From the NCBI GenBank assembly GCA_036939975.1, contig JALLPB010000733.1, forward strand, positions 1 through 13,304: a stretch of 13,304 bases of DNA. The letters run 5' to 3'. Under the pieces are notes generated by a model that searched no databases, was not told where the DNA came from, and saw only the letters and a program-made list of their open reading frames with translations. The stretch is from Cyclostephanos tholiformis (lineage: Eukaryota > Bacillariophyta > Thalassiosirophyceae > Thalassiosirales > Thalassiosiraceae). Shown in pieces: positions 1 through 9,616 of this stretch; the first letter of the stretch is position 1; each line of letters opens with the position of its first letter. Made by a program: the position numbers and the translations under genes.

Positions 1-456
1 AGTAATTGTTATAAATGAATGGTTAAGGTTAAATTATTTTACGTTTCTGATGCTCCCTGTTGACACCAAGGCTGACATGTTATCGGCTTGTTACACTCCT
101 TTTTCTAGGGGGTTTATGAAGACTGGCAGTGAGAAAAATGGCATGAAAAGGATACCGTTGAGCACCACCAGTCAGAGATACCACTGACTTACCATGAAAG
201 AATGAGGGGACTGTTGTCATTTTTATTATTAATAAATATTCAACAATAACTTAAAAAATAACTCACAGACCAGACCACCTAAGCTGAGGACACTGATAGC
301 AATGTTGACAACAATGGAGGCAGGGGCTATTGTGCACACGTCACATTTACCATGCCATTGCCCTTCTCATTCATGCCTGACTTGAGCTTGCGCAATGCTC
401 ACCGATAGATAAAGAACAAGACAGAATAGAATTTCAGCAGTATTGCTTCCGGCCAA

Positions 457-561
457 GTCCAACATCCCCCCTCCTTCATCAATCAGGCGAGTGAATGGTC
501 ATGGCCAATTGACAATGACACAACCTGCGCCTGATCCATTAAGGAGAAGGAGATGTTGGAC
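457..561. repeat. 105-bp foldback (imperfect inverted repeat)
   Basis: The left arm 457-489 and the right arm 528-561 are reverse complements at 28 of 33 positions with one gap. The outer ten bases (GTCCAACATC against GATGTTGGAC) and the inner segment around CAGGCG / CGCCTG pair perfectly. The loop is 38 bases. This is the shape of a small foldback element or an RNA hairpin; no coding frame covers it. Confidence 0.75.
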
Positions 562-1096
562 ATATGACAGGACTTAGGTCGAATTGTCATTGTTATTGTT
601 AATGCCGATGGCACCACCCTCCTTGTCATCATCCTTGCTCCTTGTAGTGGGGCAATGGCAGCCCCATCCTCACCCTGTCCTCATCATCATCCACTTGCTA
701 TGATGACAATAAAGCCAGTTGCAACCCTGTCCCCATCGCCATCCTGCTTGCTTGTCATAGTGGGAGTGATGGTGGCGGCAACAATAGTGTCAATTGCAAT
801 CCTGTCCTCATCAATGGTATGCAATTCCTCAACGACTTCCATCCCAATGGTGCATCAGCCATACATCATGCATTGCACCTCCGTCCACTGTCGTGCCCCA
901 TCATCATCATTGTCATCATTGTTCATCCCTCCCTCCACCCCCATCACCACCAAGTCATTCAATGGCATGGTCAGTTGTCATCCATTTTCTATTAATCAAC
1001 ATTTTGTAGCATGATGGGCGGCAGAACTGAAGGGGGGCAGGGGATAGGGGCAAGTTTTGTTCCAAATAGTTTAGGGAAACATGCATTATGGAAGTT

Positions 1097-1171
1097 AGAA
1101 GGGATTTTTTGTGATAAGAAGGGATTTCCTTCACTAAACCAAACACAGCAGCGATAAGAAGGGATTTTTTG
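1097..1171. repeat. Three direct copies of AGAAGGGATTT
   Basis: Copies begin at 1097, 1117 and 1157. The first and third extend identically to AGAAGGGATTTTTTG, and the second and third share GATAAGAAGGGATTT. The spacing is uneven (20 and 40 bases), so this is a small local duplication. Confidence 0.75.
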
Positions 1172-1414
1172 CAAAATGAGTAGGGTTCTTCTATGTATTC
1201 CTAGTTTGATTCTATCATTAAATGGCAATTTTTGCTCAATACTTTCCATGAAAAATCAATTGAGAATCAACCTACATGGTTTTAACGCGCTGCCAAAAAA
1301 TGAAGAGAGGGATATTTCTCCATCCCTGACTAAATATTTATACCAAACAAAGGAGCTAAACATAAATTATTACCATAAGAATCACATTCCAACAATAATA
1401 AACTACAACTGATT

Positions 1415-1700
1415 ATGCCATCATCTTCAATATTTAACTCGAGAAGAAGAACAGCGGCGCCGGCATTGTACCTAGCTGCTGACGCTGCTGCCCGCGGTGG
1501 TGGCGTGTGGGCACTACTGTCGTGCGACGTATCCAATGGTCTCTTCCTCCTGTGCAACAGTGACAATTCTCACAATGGAAATGAGGAGGCCGACTATGAC
1601 ATGAACCCCACTGGCTTGTACGTAGCTTCGACTTGAACCCCACTGGCTCATATGTAGCTGTGCACATGAAGCACATGAAGCAGTGGGATCTCACTACTGA
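1415..1700 (+). other. GC-richer island with internal duplications, no assigned product
   Basis: This stretch is richer in GC than its surroundings and carries an open frame at 1415-1636 that matches nothing I know. TGAACCCCACTGGCT occurs at 1602-1616 and 1634-1648 (32-bp period), each followed by a related GTAGCT stretch, and CACATGAAG is doubled at 1663-1680. The base composition suggests captured or once-coding DNA, but there is no further support. Confidence 0.35.
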
Positions 1701-1879
1701 GTGCTTAAAGGTCTACCCCCGACATATGCAATGCTATATATCTTACATTTAGTAGTTCAGACAAACTAGTAATCTATTGTAGGAATGGTACTAAAAGTCA
1801 ACTCCTTGAGTAGTCAGGTCATGCCAGGCAAGAACCAAGCAAGAGCAGAGAGTAGGCAATAATGGGGATACAAACATGA

Positions 1880-2460
1880 TCCTGCTTGATTATGACAAAG
1901 TCAAAGACAATTTGCTAACTCATTTCTTTCTCTGGGAAGGTGGGAACATGTATCACAGGTACACTAAGTAGGAGAAGCTGAACATCCTCGCTATTCTCAA
2001 GAAGCTTTGAGTTGAAAGAAGCTTTGAGTTGACAAAGGCATGAAACTTGTAGATGCTGCTTTTGTCCTTCTGGGTCAAGACCAAGGATGACCTCCAAGCA
2101 AACCCCAAGGCTGGCAACAAGTTCTCCTTGCACAAAAGGCCATTGGTTCTGAGTCTGCTGAAGGATATTGATATGGATCCTCTAGGGATTCAAGGTTAAT
2201 TGTTTCATGCTTTTAAGGATGGCTGGTCAGTTGAGGCCTGTGATTTGTGATCCTTGACAAGAGTCATGAGTCTTGATGCTGCCATAATATGTATCTCTTG
2301 CTTCTTGTCAAAGAAAAATCTGGCCCACTGTGTAGCAATGCATAAGGCTTGGTAGGACCCTCAAGAAGTTGAAGTGGAGACAAAGAAATGCCTTGAGTAC
2401 ATTTGCCCCCTACTTGAAGATGGATCCCATCATCCTAAATCATCCTAAATAGAAGAAGCA
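1880..2460 (+). pseudogene. Weak relic resembling a DDE (Tc1/mariner-type) transposase
   Basis: In one frame 1880-1970 reads LLDYDKVKDNLLTHFFLWEGG, and 2260-2440 reads through a stop as KKNLAHCVAMHKAW-stop-DPQEVEVETKKCLEYICPLLEDG and then HHPK. The second part recalls the stretch just before the first catalytic aspartate in diatom and oomycete DDE transposases (Thr-His-x-x-Gln, then an E-x-E run, then a RPLL-G segment). The catalytic region itself is not recognisable, and several stops interrupt the frame. The assignment rests on memory of the motif and is tentative. Confidence 0.35.
1999..2032. repeat. Perfect 17-bp tandem duplication
   Basis: AAGAAGCTTTGAGTTGA at 1999-2015 is repeated without change at 2016-2032. 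It lies within the weak DDE-transposase-like relic and shifts its frame. Confidence 0.9.
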
Positions 2461-3616
2461 CAACTTATCATACTTTTCAAACAAGCCCAAGTAGGAATGA
2501 GTATTGCAGAAGTGGAGGGGGGTCAATTCATATTTATGTTGATGGTGGATCATAATAATATTAAATTGTCAATATCACAATAAATAGTTTGAATTATAAT
2601 TATGTCGTTTATCATAAGATAATATTAATGCATCATTGAATAGAAAAACTGACATGATCACCCAGAATCTTAGGACACAACACCCCTTGTTCCTATGAAA
2701 CTTTTGGCATTTGGTGGAGCTTTCACAACCCTTCAAATACACCTTGAGTGTATGGGTGTAGTGCTCATCATAATTATCTGCCCCCTGTGATGCCAGATGC
2801 TGGGCTTAAAACCCTACCTTGCACCCAATAAACCCATTAGCAAAAAGAAAAAGAAGAAGGATATTATCCTCTCCCCCTCCATTCCTGTTCTCCTTAACAA
2901 TTTTTACCTTTGTGGTCACCTGAACTTGGTAGCCACCACACTCGTATTTCACACTGGCGCCCCCTGAACCCTTTGTTAACACCAATAACATCAACAAGTA
3001 AATCTGTCAGCATTCTGAGGATGTCACTGCAGCTTGTTTGGCTGCTGTGGTGGGGGTGACCGCTTCTTATGCCACTTTTGACAGAAGCACCTGAGTACAC
3101 TGATCAATGATGTGGGTTCATGCTGTTGGTGCAGTCATACCGGTCAAGTTTTTAAAAAACTTATAGCAGACCAGGCTTTCAGCACACAGTTGACACACTC
3201 CCAGGCAACAATGTGTGTCCCATCTTCTTCAGCTGTCATTGTTTGTTGTTAGTAGTATTTGCTAGGGGAGTAGCAGTATCATAACTTCTTGACACAACAA
3301 GAAGGGAACATAATCAACCCACATACCATTGGATTGTTATTTAAATAGGAAGAAGGCTATGGTGCATTGAACCACATGCCTACACAGGAGTAGAGAAAAT
3401 CAGAGCAATCATACCTAGGGTCGACATTTCTTGTATTTGCCTCAGCAGCATATTGTTTAAACAGTATATCAGATGGTATGGTTGCACTTGCGACCATAAA
3501 TTGCTGAAGCTTTTTTCACAATGTGTATTAGGTCCTATATCAAACATAAGAAGGTGTGTACCAGCATTTCTGACAATTTTCAGAAAGGCAAAAATGGCGG
3601 GAAAAACTAAATCTCC
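2461..3616. other. No gene recognised
   Basis: AT-rich sequence with short open frames on both strands, none with a known motif. A purine-rich AAAAAGAAAAAGAAGAAGG tract lies near 2842, and a TGGCGCC motif lies at 2955. I see no splice-supported gene. Confidence 0.5.
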
Positions 3617-4096
3617 ATGCACCAAAAATATTTGAGGCTAATAATGGGTTTAAACCTCAGAGGTGTTGTATTCCAATTATTAGTACTACTAATAACAATA
3701 AACAAAGCACCTAAAATTTATTCCACTTTATCTCTCTTGTCCAAGTTGTCTATTGGTATCCCACATATCTATCCCATGCTATTTGTCCCTGCAATTAGGG
3801 CACAAATTGATGTTACAAACCAGGCAATGGACTGTGCTAGTGCTAGTCCTGTTCCACTCAATGAACCCGAAATCCCTCTTCTGTTTATCATGTCATCAGG
3901 GATGCACCTTCCAGTGGGATGCACAACACTGTACCATAAACTTTGTCAGGTAGAGTGCAGAAAAAAGTTTCTATGTGACAGTCACTCTGCCAGCCAAATG
4001 GCATGCTTTGTCATGTTGGATAGTTCCAATTGGTCATACTTTTGCCCTAAACTTGGTACATTCTTGCTGTGCCAAAAAAGAAAGAGACGTATATAA
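3617..4096 (+). other. Unassigned 159-codon open frame
   Basis: The frame is open for 159 codons and its translation is hydrophobic at the start and cysteine-richer in the second half, but I recognise no domain. A second frame over the same stretch is also open for long runs, as is usual for AT-rich relic DNA with few stops by chance. It may be part of a decayed transposon. A real gene is unlikely but not excluded. Confidence 0.2.
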
Positions 4097-4174
4097 GTAT
4101 GTATGTACGTATGTAGTTGATACGTACATAAGTACATATGTACATAGATACGTATGAACATAAGTATGTAGGTA
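4088..4174. repeat. Degenerate TATG/TACG tetranucleotide microsatellite
   Basis: The stretch is built almost entirely of GTAT, GTAC and TACA units. The first half (GTATGTATGTACGTATGTAG) and the second half (TACGTACATAAGTACATATG) are largely inverted relative to each other, so the tract can fold on itself. Confidence 0.85.
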
Positions 4175-4650
4175 AATGGTAACTACATTTATAGGAACTT
4201 AATACAAATAATGTACTCAAACATCATTCATTCCTCAAACTGACAGCTTTCTGGAATTTTTATGTGGACAAAGGATTCTTTTCTGATGACAGAATTCTGT
4301 GTTTCACCTTGAAAGTAGGAATCAGTACAGCAAAAAAACAAGGAAAATCATTCTGGGGTAGATACAAACCTACAATTTCACTAATTAAATTAGCAAAGCA
4401 TCTCAAAATATCCTTGTAAACACACAAAGTGATCCCATGGTATTGGACAGATGGACCTACGGACAAATGGAGGGAGAGTTTTTTAGTCAATGGCTGAGAA
4501 ATATAGAAAGGGCCATTCATTCTTTTGGCAGGAAGGCTTGAAGGACAAAATTCGGCTTTAAAAACCTTTTGAACCCATTATTAATCCAACCCATCATTTG
4601 ATGCTTCTTTGTCTTGTTTTTCTTGCTGTTAGAGAGAATTTGGTACAAAA
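4175..4650. other. No gene recognised; one 57-codon stop-free stretch
   Basis: On the plus strand about 4249-4419 reads FWNFYVDKGFFSDDRIL and on to SFWGRYKPTISLIKLAKHL before a stop, with further short open pieces after it. It looks like a protein fragment more than random sequence, but I cannot name it. It may belong to the same family of decayed elements as the relic downstream. Confidence 0.3.
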
Positions 4651-5292
4651 ATGATGGGGGGGGGGGAAATTTGGGCTAGTCATTCTAGCCAAAAATGTGT
4701 CACAACTAACTGGTTGTGTGCACAAATAGAAGAAAACATCACAAAAAATCATCCACCACCCAAGTTAATATTTATGCTTATCAGGCCTTTTAATGCTTAT
4801 CAGTGCCCAAGTACTTTTGCTTATCTTTCATTTCTATGCTGTTCGGGCATTTTTTTCATATCAGCACCCAAGATGCTCCAATTTGTGCTTATCAGAGTGA
4901 AAAAAATGAAATCGATTTATCTTGGAATGACCTCTGGAGTTTTGACTCCTGACAAAACAATGGAATGTCCCTTTCAGATTTATCAGTTTTATATATTCAG
5001 GGATAAGATCTCACTCCCTAAAGGGAGTTTGGATTGTCCTCACATTCTTCTGGGTACATTTTTCAGTAGCTCATTATATCTTGTGGGTGCCAACATTTTT
5101 GCTACTATGTGGTTGCTTGCTGGTAATGATTTATCTGGACTGAAGCAACCATATGAAAAATCTCCATGGTCTGGTCAAGAATCCAGCTCAGTTACAAGCT
5201 CTCTAACCCATTCAGATAAAAAGAGATGGATCACCGCAAACACACCTCCACCAAGAAAGGCCCAAGGCCCAGCTTTTTGGTACCGAGCATAA
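4651..5292 (+). other. Unassigned 213-codon open frame
   Basis: The longest plus-strand frame of the left half. Its start lies on an 11-base G run (4656-4666), an unlikely place for a true start codon. The translation has two hydrophobic stretches but no domain I recognise. Its last third overlaps, in another frame, the KAQLFGTEHNPLATNWKDN segment of the hAT-like relic, which argues that the frame is incidental, at least there. It could include a decayed N-terminal part of that transposase. Confidence 0.25.
4774..4895. repeat. Scattered TGCTTATCAG copies
   Basis: ATGCTTATCAG occurs at 4774-4784 and 4793-4803, TGCTTATC at 4818-4825 and TGCTTATCAG at 4886-4895. The spacing is uneven. Remnant of a decayed local repeat. 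Confidence 0.5.
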
Positions 5293-5366
5293 TCCACTGG
5301 CAACCAATTGGAAGGATAATGCAGTTGCTGATTTTATTTTTAGCAATGCTCTCCCCATCAGATTGT

Positions 5367-5414
5367 TCACTACTATGTTCCAACAGTTAGCTCACTACTA
5401 TGTTCCAACAGTTA
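5367..5414. repeat. Tandem duplication, two copies of about 23 bp at 25-bp spacing
   Basis: Positions 5367-5389 are repeated identically at 5392-5414. The duplication falls inside the transposase relic and is one of the changes separating it from an intact frame. Confidence 0.85.
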
Positions 5415-5874
5415 ATCAGGTGCACAAAGTTTGTACCTCCTTCTTATTTGCCTCCCTATCAAAAGAAAATGGCAAGCAATTTGTTGAATGGATTGTATCA
5501 ATCAGTATACAGTAAGCAGAATGAGTCACTTTTAAAACAGTAAAAAGTATTTGGCATTGCATTGTTTGATGATGGCGCTTCTATCAAGAAGGTTCTGCTA
5601 ATGAATTTTATGCTTTGAGTCCAAATAACCCATGTGTACTGCTGGAGATAGTAGATTGTACTAGCAAAGTGGCATCAGGTAGCAAGAAGAATGCACAGAC
5701 ATTGCTCGTCTAATCAAGCCCTTTATCTTCTCATGGATTGAGAAGACAAAGGATCCTCAATGTCTGAGGACTGGTGATGGTGCTAGTAACATTCAGAAAG
5801 CAGTGAAACTTGTATCTGTTGTCTATCCCCAAATAACTGTGATACATGATGCCAAACATGTTGTTTCCCTTTTA

Positions 5875-5930
5875 GATGATGAAGAAAGATGATGATGCAG
5901 ATGATGAAGATGATGAGAAAGAAGACAATA
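5875..5930. repeat. GATGAT-rich low-complexity stretch in the transposase relic
   Basis: A run dominated by GAT and GAA triplets. In one frame it encodes an acidic Asp/Glu stretch, in another it is full of TGA stops. It could be an acidic linker of the former transposase that has slipped frame. Confidence 0.6.
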
Positions 5931-7423
5931 CTGGTACTTAACTGGCAAATTCACTCCTTGAATTCAACAACAGCCAATTGCAATGACAATCAGAACTCTG
6001 TTTTGAGTTGTGGGTAAGTGAATCCAGTATTGTTTCAAATTATTAACTAACACAAATCATGTCCAGTTGACAGACCTGTTTGTTTCCACAGCACTCAGGC
6101 AGTTTTAAATGCACTTGGAGTTGAAAGCAATTCCTTAGTATATTAGGTGTTGATATTATGGTTAAAATGTAAACAAAAGCTAATACACACTTTCAGCTTG
6201 GCTGGATATATCCTTGCACCTTTGTCTCAGATATCACGGGATGCATGCCTGAGAATGACAGAGAGTCCTATCTACACTGATGCCATTTTATGCTTGATTG
6301 AAAAGATCTTTGATGACAAGAGCAATAATCTTCAATTGCAATTACCTAGAACAGAGCATATTGCAGACTTAACAACTCTGTTCATTCGTAAGCATCGTGA
6401 CTATACCAAGTAAACAGTCATGTGGATGAATTTAGTGTTTCCTGTCACTGGCATTTAACTGAAATGCTACCTAGATCCACTGTTATTGGTAGAATCACCT
6501 GTTAGGTGTTATCAAAGATTTTGGGCATTGGGACAGAGGAGAGAAATTGGAAGCAGGTATTACCGTTCAAACCTTTCTATGCATGATACATCAAAGATAA
6601 CCAATGTTTATGGACAATACCAACAGGTGAAGACAAGGAGCAGAGAAGAGCACATTTTGTCCGTTGGGAAGTTTTAGACAGAAGTAGACTTCCTGATGGT
6701 TGTCTTTTGTGGAGACATTGCAAAATCACTTGATGATGATGCTAGGATGCAAAGGATGAAGATCCTTCACAACTGGAATGAGGGATGACAGCATCCTCCA
6801 GAGGGTTTGTCACCTTGGGGTGATGATCTCCTTGAGGAGAGATTTAACATTTTAACAGCTATGAGGGTTCCGGTGGGAACAAAAAACTCGGACCTCGTAG
6901 CTTTTTTACATAGGAATCAGTACAAAAAGGATAAAAACAAAATCCATTGCCCCATGGCAAGCTTCTGCCTCCTCAGGTGACGTGGATATTTTATTTACAG
7001 CCCATCCAGTGCAAACATGATGTGGACAAAGGGTTAGGCAAGAGCGTGGTCTAAGCGTATTAATTAAATCACATTACTGATAGAGTAATAAATTTATATT
7101 TAACAACACTATTATTTATTTTTTACAATGGACTAAAATGTAAGTAACATGACTGCAACAATTTCAACAACCATGCCACCAAGGGTATATGGCACAAAGC
7201 TCACCAACCAATGGAGCATATTGGTGACTTCATGCAAAGCCTCTAAATGCCAGCATCAGGCCAGTGCTTGTGCCATATTGCCTGGGGGATGCCATGGTCA
7301 TTGTCATCAGTGCGACAAAAAAACGCACCCAACTAGGTTTTAGCTAGCAGTTATCATACTTTTTTGCTAGTTATTTGCATGGATTTTGTAACAGGATTGT
7401 GGAAAAGTTGATTAAGAGCCTTG

Positions 7424-7800
7424 TAGCTGTCAAGCTCAGGTAACTTTTGATGTCTTCAGACTTTTGATGTCTTCAGATTTTGAGCCGACAAAAATTGACA
7501 AAGATATAAATTTTTACAAAGCCTGAAAAAAGTAAGATATGCAACCATAGCTGTTAAGCTGGTAAAAACAAATTCTTGGAAATGAGGCTATTATGGCAGG
7601 ATTTATTATTCTGGATACACCTAATCAGCAGAAGTGACAATCTTTGTAAATGGAAAAGTGGACATGCTTGTAGAGCAAGGGCTCAGCTAGTTTGCATTAC
7701 CCTTCATGGGCCAAGGGGGCCAAAATTGGGGGAGAAATTAATTTTTTTCGGAAGCTTAAAAAATAATTGGGCACAAATATGCGCTTGTAGCTGTAAAGCT
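7424..7800 (+). repeat. Three copies of TAGCTGTnAAGCT
   Basis: Copies at 7424-7436 (n = C), 7548-7560 (n = T) and 7788-7800 (n = A). The first and third are also preceded by CTTG. The spacing is 124 and 240 bases, close to a 1:2 ratio, which suggests an old tandem array with one unit lost or diverged. Confidence 0.6.
7444..7477. repeat. Perfect 17-bp tandem duplication
   Basis: CTTTTGATGTCTTCAGA at 7444-7460 is repeated without change at 7461-7477. Confidence 0.9.
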
Positions 7801-7904
7801 GTTATGGGATGGTACCTAGTGGTTTGAGCATGTGTGGTGTGTGACTAGAGTGAACAGAAAGAAATATATGATAGTATGTTCTTGCACATGCAGTTACCAA
7901 AATT

Positions 7905-8040
7905 CAGGAATCAGAAAAAAATTCCAATTTTTCACTAAGCACCTATGCAAAGTTTTCTGATTTTTTTCAATGGAGATTGTTAGAATTCCAAATAGAATCA
8001 TGGAATTCCGAATTCCATTGCTCCCAGAAATTGGAATTCT
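7905..8040. repeat. Nested palindromes built on GAATTC
   Basis: AGAATTCCAA (7982-7991) pairs perfectly with TTGGAATTCT (8031-8040). Inside that pair, ATGGAATTC (8000-8008) and GAATTCCAT (8010-8018) form a perfect 9-bp palindrome around one base. To the left AATCAGAAAA near 7909 faces TTTTCTGATT near 7955. A further palindrome TTCAATTTAATTGAA lies at 8121-8135. The nested symmetry resembles a small foldback or a miniature inverted-repeat element. Confidence 0.7.
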
Positions 8041-8706
8041 CAACCAAGGTGCCAGGTGAGGGGATGGGGTACGATATGGTGTGGCAGCAATGTTGTCAAT
8101 AAATTGCAGCATCAATGCAATTCAATTTAATTGAAAGGGGGTTGCCATAGATAGTAGGTAGAAATAGCACACAAAATGTTTTTTTGGTAGATGCATTCAT
8201 GGACAAACACCGCCAAAAATTCACAAAAAAGCTAATAAAGGCCCTGCATGCCAATGCATTTTTAGCCACGATAACTCTGTCCCAGACCTCCAGACCCCTA
8301 CACCATTGTAAAGCTGTGACTGTCAGCTTTCTGCAGATAGAAAAATATTGGGGGGGGGTTGCTGTCCACTCTCCTAATCATATTTATCTAAACAAAGGTT
8401 GCAAATGTAACCTTAAAATGATAAAGAGATTTGTCGTCGGAAATATTTGAGCATAACTCATATTTGAAATTATATGGCTGGGGTACCATGTAGAATTAAA
8501 CATGCATTTTTTTCATGTCTGAAATATTAATTTATCTGTACTTCCGATATTCTGGCGGTATATTTGAATATACTCATCTGCAATGAGACCCGCCCTTATC
8601 TCATCCACAACCCGACTAGCATGATCGTCATCATTATCCTTGTTGATGTGTTCATTGAGATCAATCCTGATGATGCCAACATGTCACCTCTCCGATATAG
8701 TAGTGA
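8041..8706. other. No gene recognised
   Basis: AT-rich sequence with a nine-base G run at 8350-8358 and a short open frame (8184-8450) that resembles nothing known. The palindrome GTATATT-TG-AATATAC at 8558-8573 belongs with the motif cluster further right. Confidence 0.5.
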
Positions 8707-9198
8707 TTGATGATGCATGACTATGCCATCCCCATCTATTCCTTTTCACAACCTGCCCCTCATTGTCATATTACCCTTTCAACGGCTATGACTGATGGTC
8801 CTCATCTGGACACAGGCCATGAGTATTATAATATGAGGTATATCATTCGGCGCATCATCTGTGGTCTTTTTCATCATCTTTTCTTTTGTCCAAAGAATCC
8901 GCTCCTGGCCTCATTCTCGTCATTGTTGACATCTGATAATCAATTCATTTGTGATAAACAATTCCCTCCTCATGGTCAGGTTGTCACCGTACTTCATCTT
9001 GATCAGCAGTTTTGTTCTCCTCCTTGCTGTATATTCGAATATAGAGGCACTATCCAATATTCAAATTTTGGGCCATATAAAATCGAATATACATTTGTAA
9101 ATTTGAATATCCGAATATTCGATATTACATGGGCAGCTAAAACCAAATATGGTGGATATTCGAATTTAGCTGTGCCAGATCCCCAAGAATTGAAATGA
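8707..9198 (+). other. Unassigned 163-codon open frame
   Basis: No domain recognised. The last 60 codons run over the ATATTCGAATAT motif cluster and so encode Tyr/Ile/Phe/Asn-rich sequence dictated by the repeat. Early codons are rich in CAT and CCT. I regard it as probably non-coding; a neighbouring frame (9195-9383, then 9393-9683 after one stop) is open too and overlaps the last exon of the minus-strand gene. Confidence 0.2.
9031..9165. repeat. Cluster of ATATTCGAATAT-type palindromes
   Basis: The perfect palindrome ATATTCGAATAT lies at 9031-9042 and CGAATATTCG at 9112-9121, with partial copies near 9054, 9083, 9103 and 9155. Six related motifs occur in about 135 bases, and a distant relative lies at 8558-8573. 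Confidence 0.7.
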
Positions 9199-9342
9199 AA
9201 ACCTTACACTTATTTTTGGAACTTATTTCTTTACTAGCATACAATTATTCTCCTAGTACCAGGTCTAACTCCTTCATTCAAGATATCCTTCCTGAACAAT
9301 CTACACTGCATCAACCTTTTAATATTTTAATCTGGTCTAGAT

Positions 9343-9437
9343 GTGTGTGGGTATGTATCCACCTTTCCCTAAAAGTATATTAGTACACCCACATGGCGCT
9401 GCTTATTTTCAAACGCCATGTGTGGGTCCCCACACAC
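9343..9437. repeat. Nested hairpin downstream of the fusion gene
   Basis: The outer arms GTGTGTGGG (9343-9351) and CCCACACAC (9429-9437), and the inner arms CACATGGCG (9390-9398) and CGCCATGTG (9414-9422), pair perfectly with a 15-base inner loop. It lies about 180 bases beyond the stop codon of the minus-strand gene. No AATAAA poly(A) signal was seen between. Confidence 0.65.
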
Positions 9438-9616
9438 CCCCAAAAATTTGAATTCACATCTTCCTCCTGGACAAATTTCTTCCTGTCTGCTGTTGTTCAT
9501 CACAGAGTATTGTACCTTACTACCTTCACAAGGTTTAGCATCTCAAGAGTGAACGAGTATCAATCCTATGAAATGAACACTCCCAAATATAGCAGACATC
9601 TGATAAAAGAAATTCG

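Larger units (their letters stand above)
1..1414. other. Non-coding AT-rich region with low-complexity CAT/ATC runs
   Basis: No recognisable gene. Around 655-1014 an open frame is built from repeated ATC/CAT triplets and CCTGTCC-type blocks; it looks like low-complexity drift and not a protein. The foldback at 457-561 and the AGAAGGGATTT repeats at 1097-1171 are the only structures I can support here. Confidence 0.6.
5216..6980 (+). pseudogene. Relic of a hAT-like transposase (DUF659-like core plus C-terminal region)
   Basis: Segments in different frames line up in the order expected for one protein. 5264-5515 reads KAQLFGTEHNPLATNWKDN and on to ADFIFSNAL and a GKQFVEWI stretch. 5550-5605 reads FGIALFDDGASIKKVLLMNF. 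5606 to about 5710 reads NNPCVLLEIVDCTS. 5698-5892 reads IARLIKPFIFSWIEK, then GDGASNIQKAVKL, YPQITVIHDAKHVVSL. 6147-6413 carries LAGYILAPLSQI. 6413-6584 reads STVIGRITC-stop-VLSKILGIGTEERNWKQV. The KITNVYGQYQQVKTRSREE stretch follows in another frame, and 6684-6980 reads RMKILHNWNEG. The asparagine-lysine and histidine positions recall DUF659, and the GIGTEERNWK stretch recalls the hAT dimerisation region. At least four frameshifts and several stops show it is dead. The family call is by recollection of motifs; terminal repeats were not found. Confidence 0.7.
6981..7900. other. No gene recognised; decayed repeat motifs
   Basis: AT-rich. Short open frames at 7149-7343 and 7576-7827 match nothing. 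The region holds three copies of a 13-mer and one 17-bp tandem duplication, listed separately. Confidence 0.5.

Noticed and set aside
655..1014. 119-codon open frame rich in Ser, Pro and His
   Set aside because: It is driven by repeated ATC/CAT/CCA triplets; neighbouring frames over the same stretch are open too, and no domain is visible.
1600..1700. Repeated GLYVAST / SYVAVH-like translation reminiscent of WD40 blades
   Set aside because: Only two short copies separated by a stop, without the Trp-Asp spacing of WD repeats; more likely a 32-bp DNA duplication.
2955..2971. TGGCGCC-type motif resembling a retroelement primer-binding site after an LTR-like CA end
   Set aside because: No matching second long terminal repeat, polypurine tract or gag/pol fragments were seen nearby, so the motif alone is not evidence.
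6867..6880. GTTCC-GGTG-GGAAC hairpin followed by an A run, like a bacterial terminator
   Set aside because: The window is eukaryotic, the stem is only five pairs, and it lies inside the transposase relic.
4262..7035. Shared words TAGGAATCAGTACA and ATGTGGACAAAGG near 4262-4330 and 6910-7035
   Set aside because: The two words occur in opposite order in the two places and the sequence between them does not match, so a duplicated segment is not supported.
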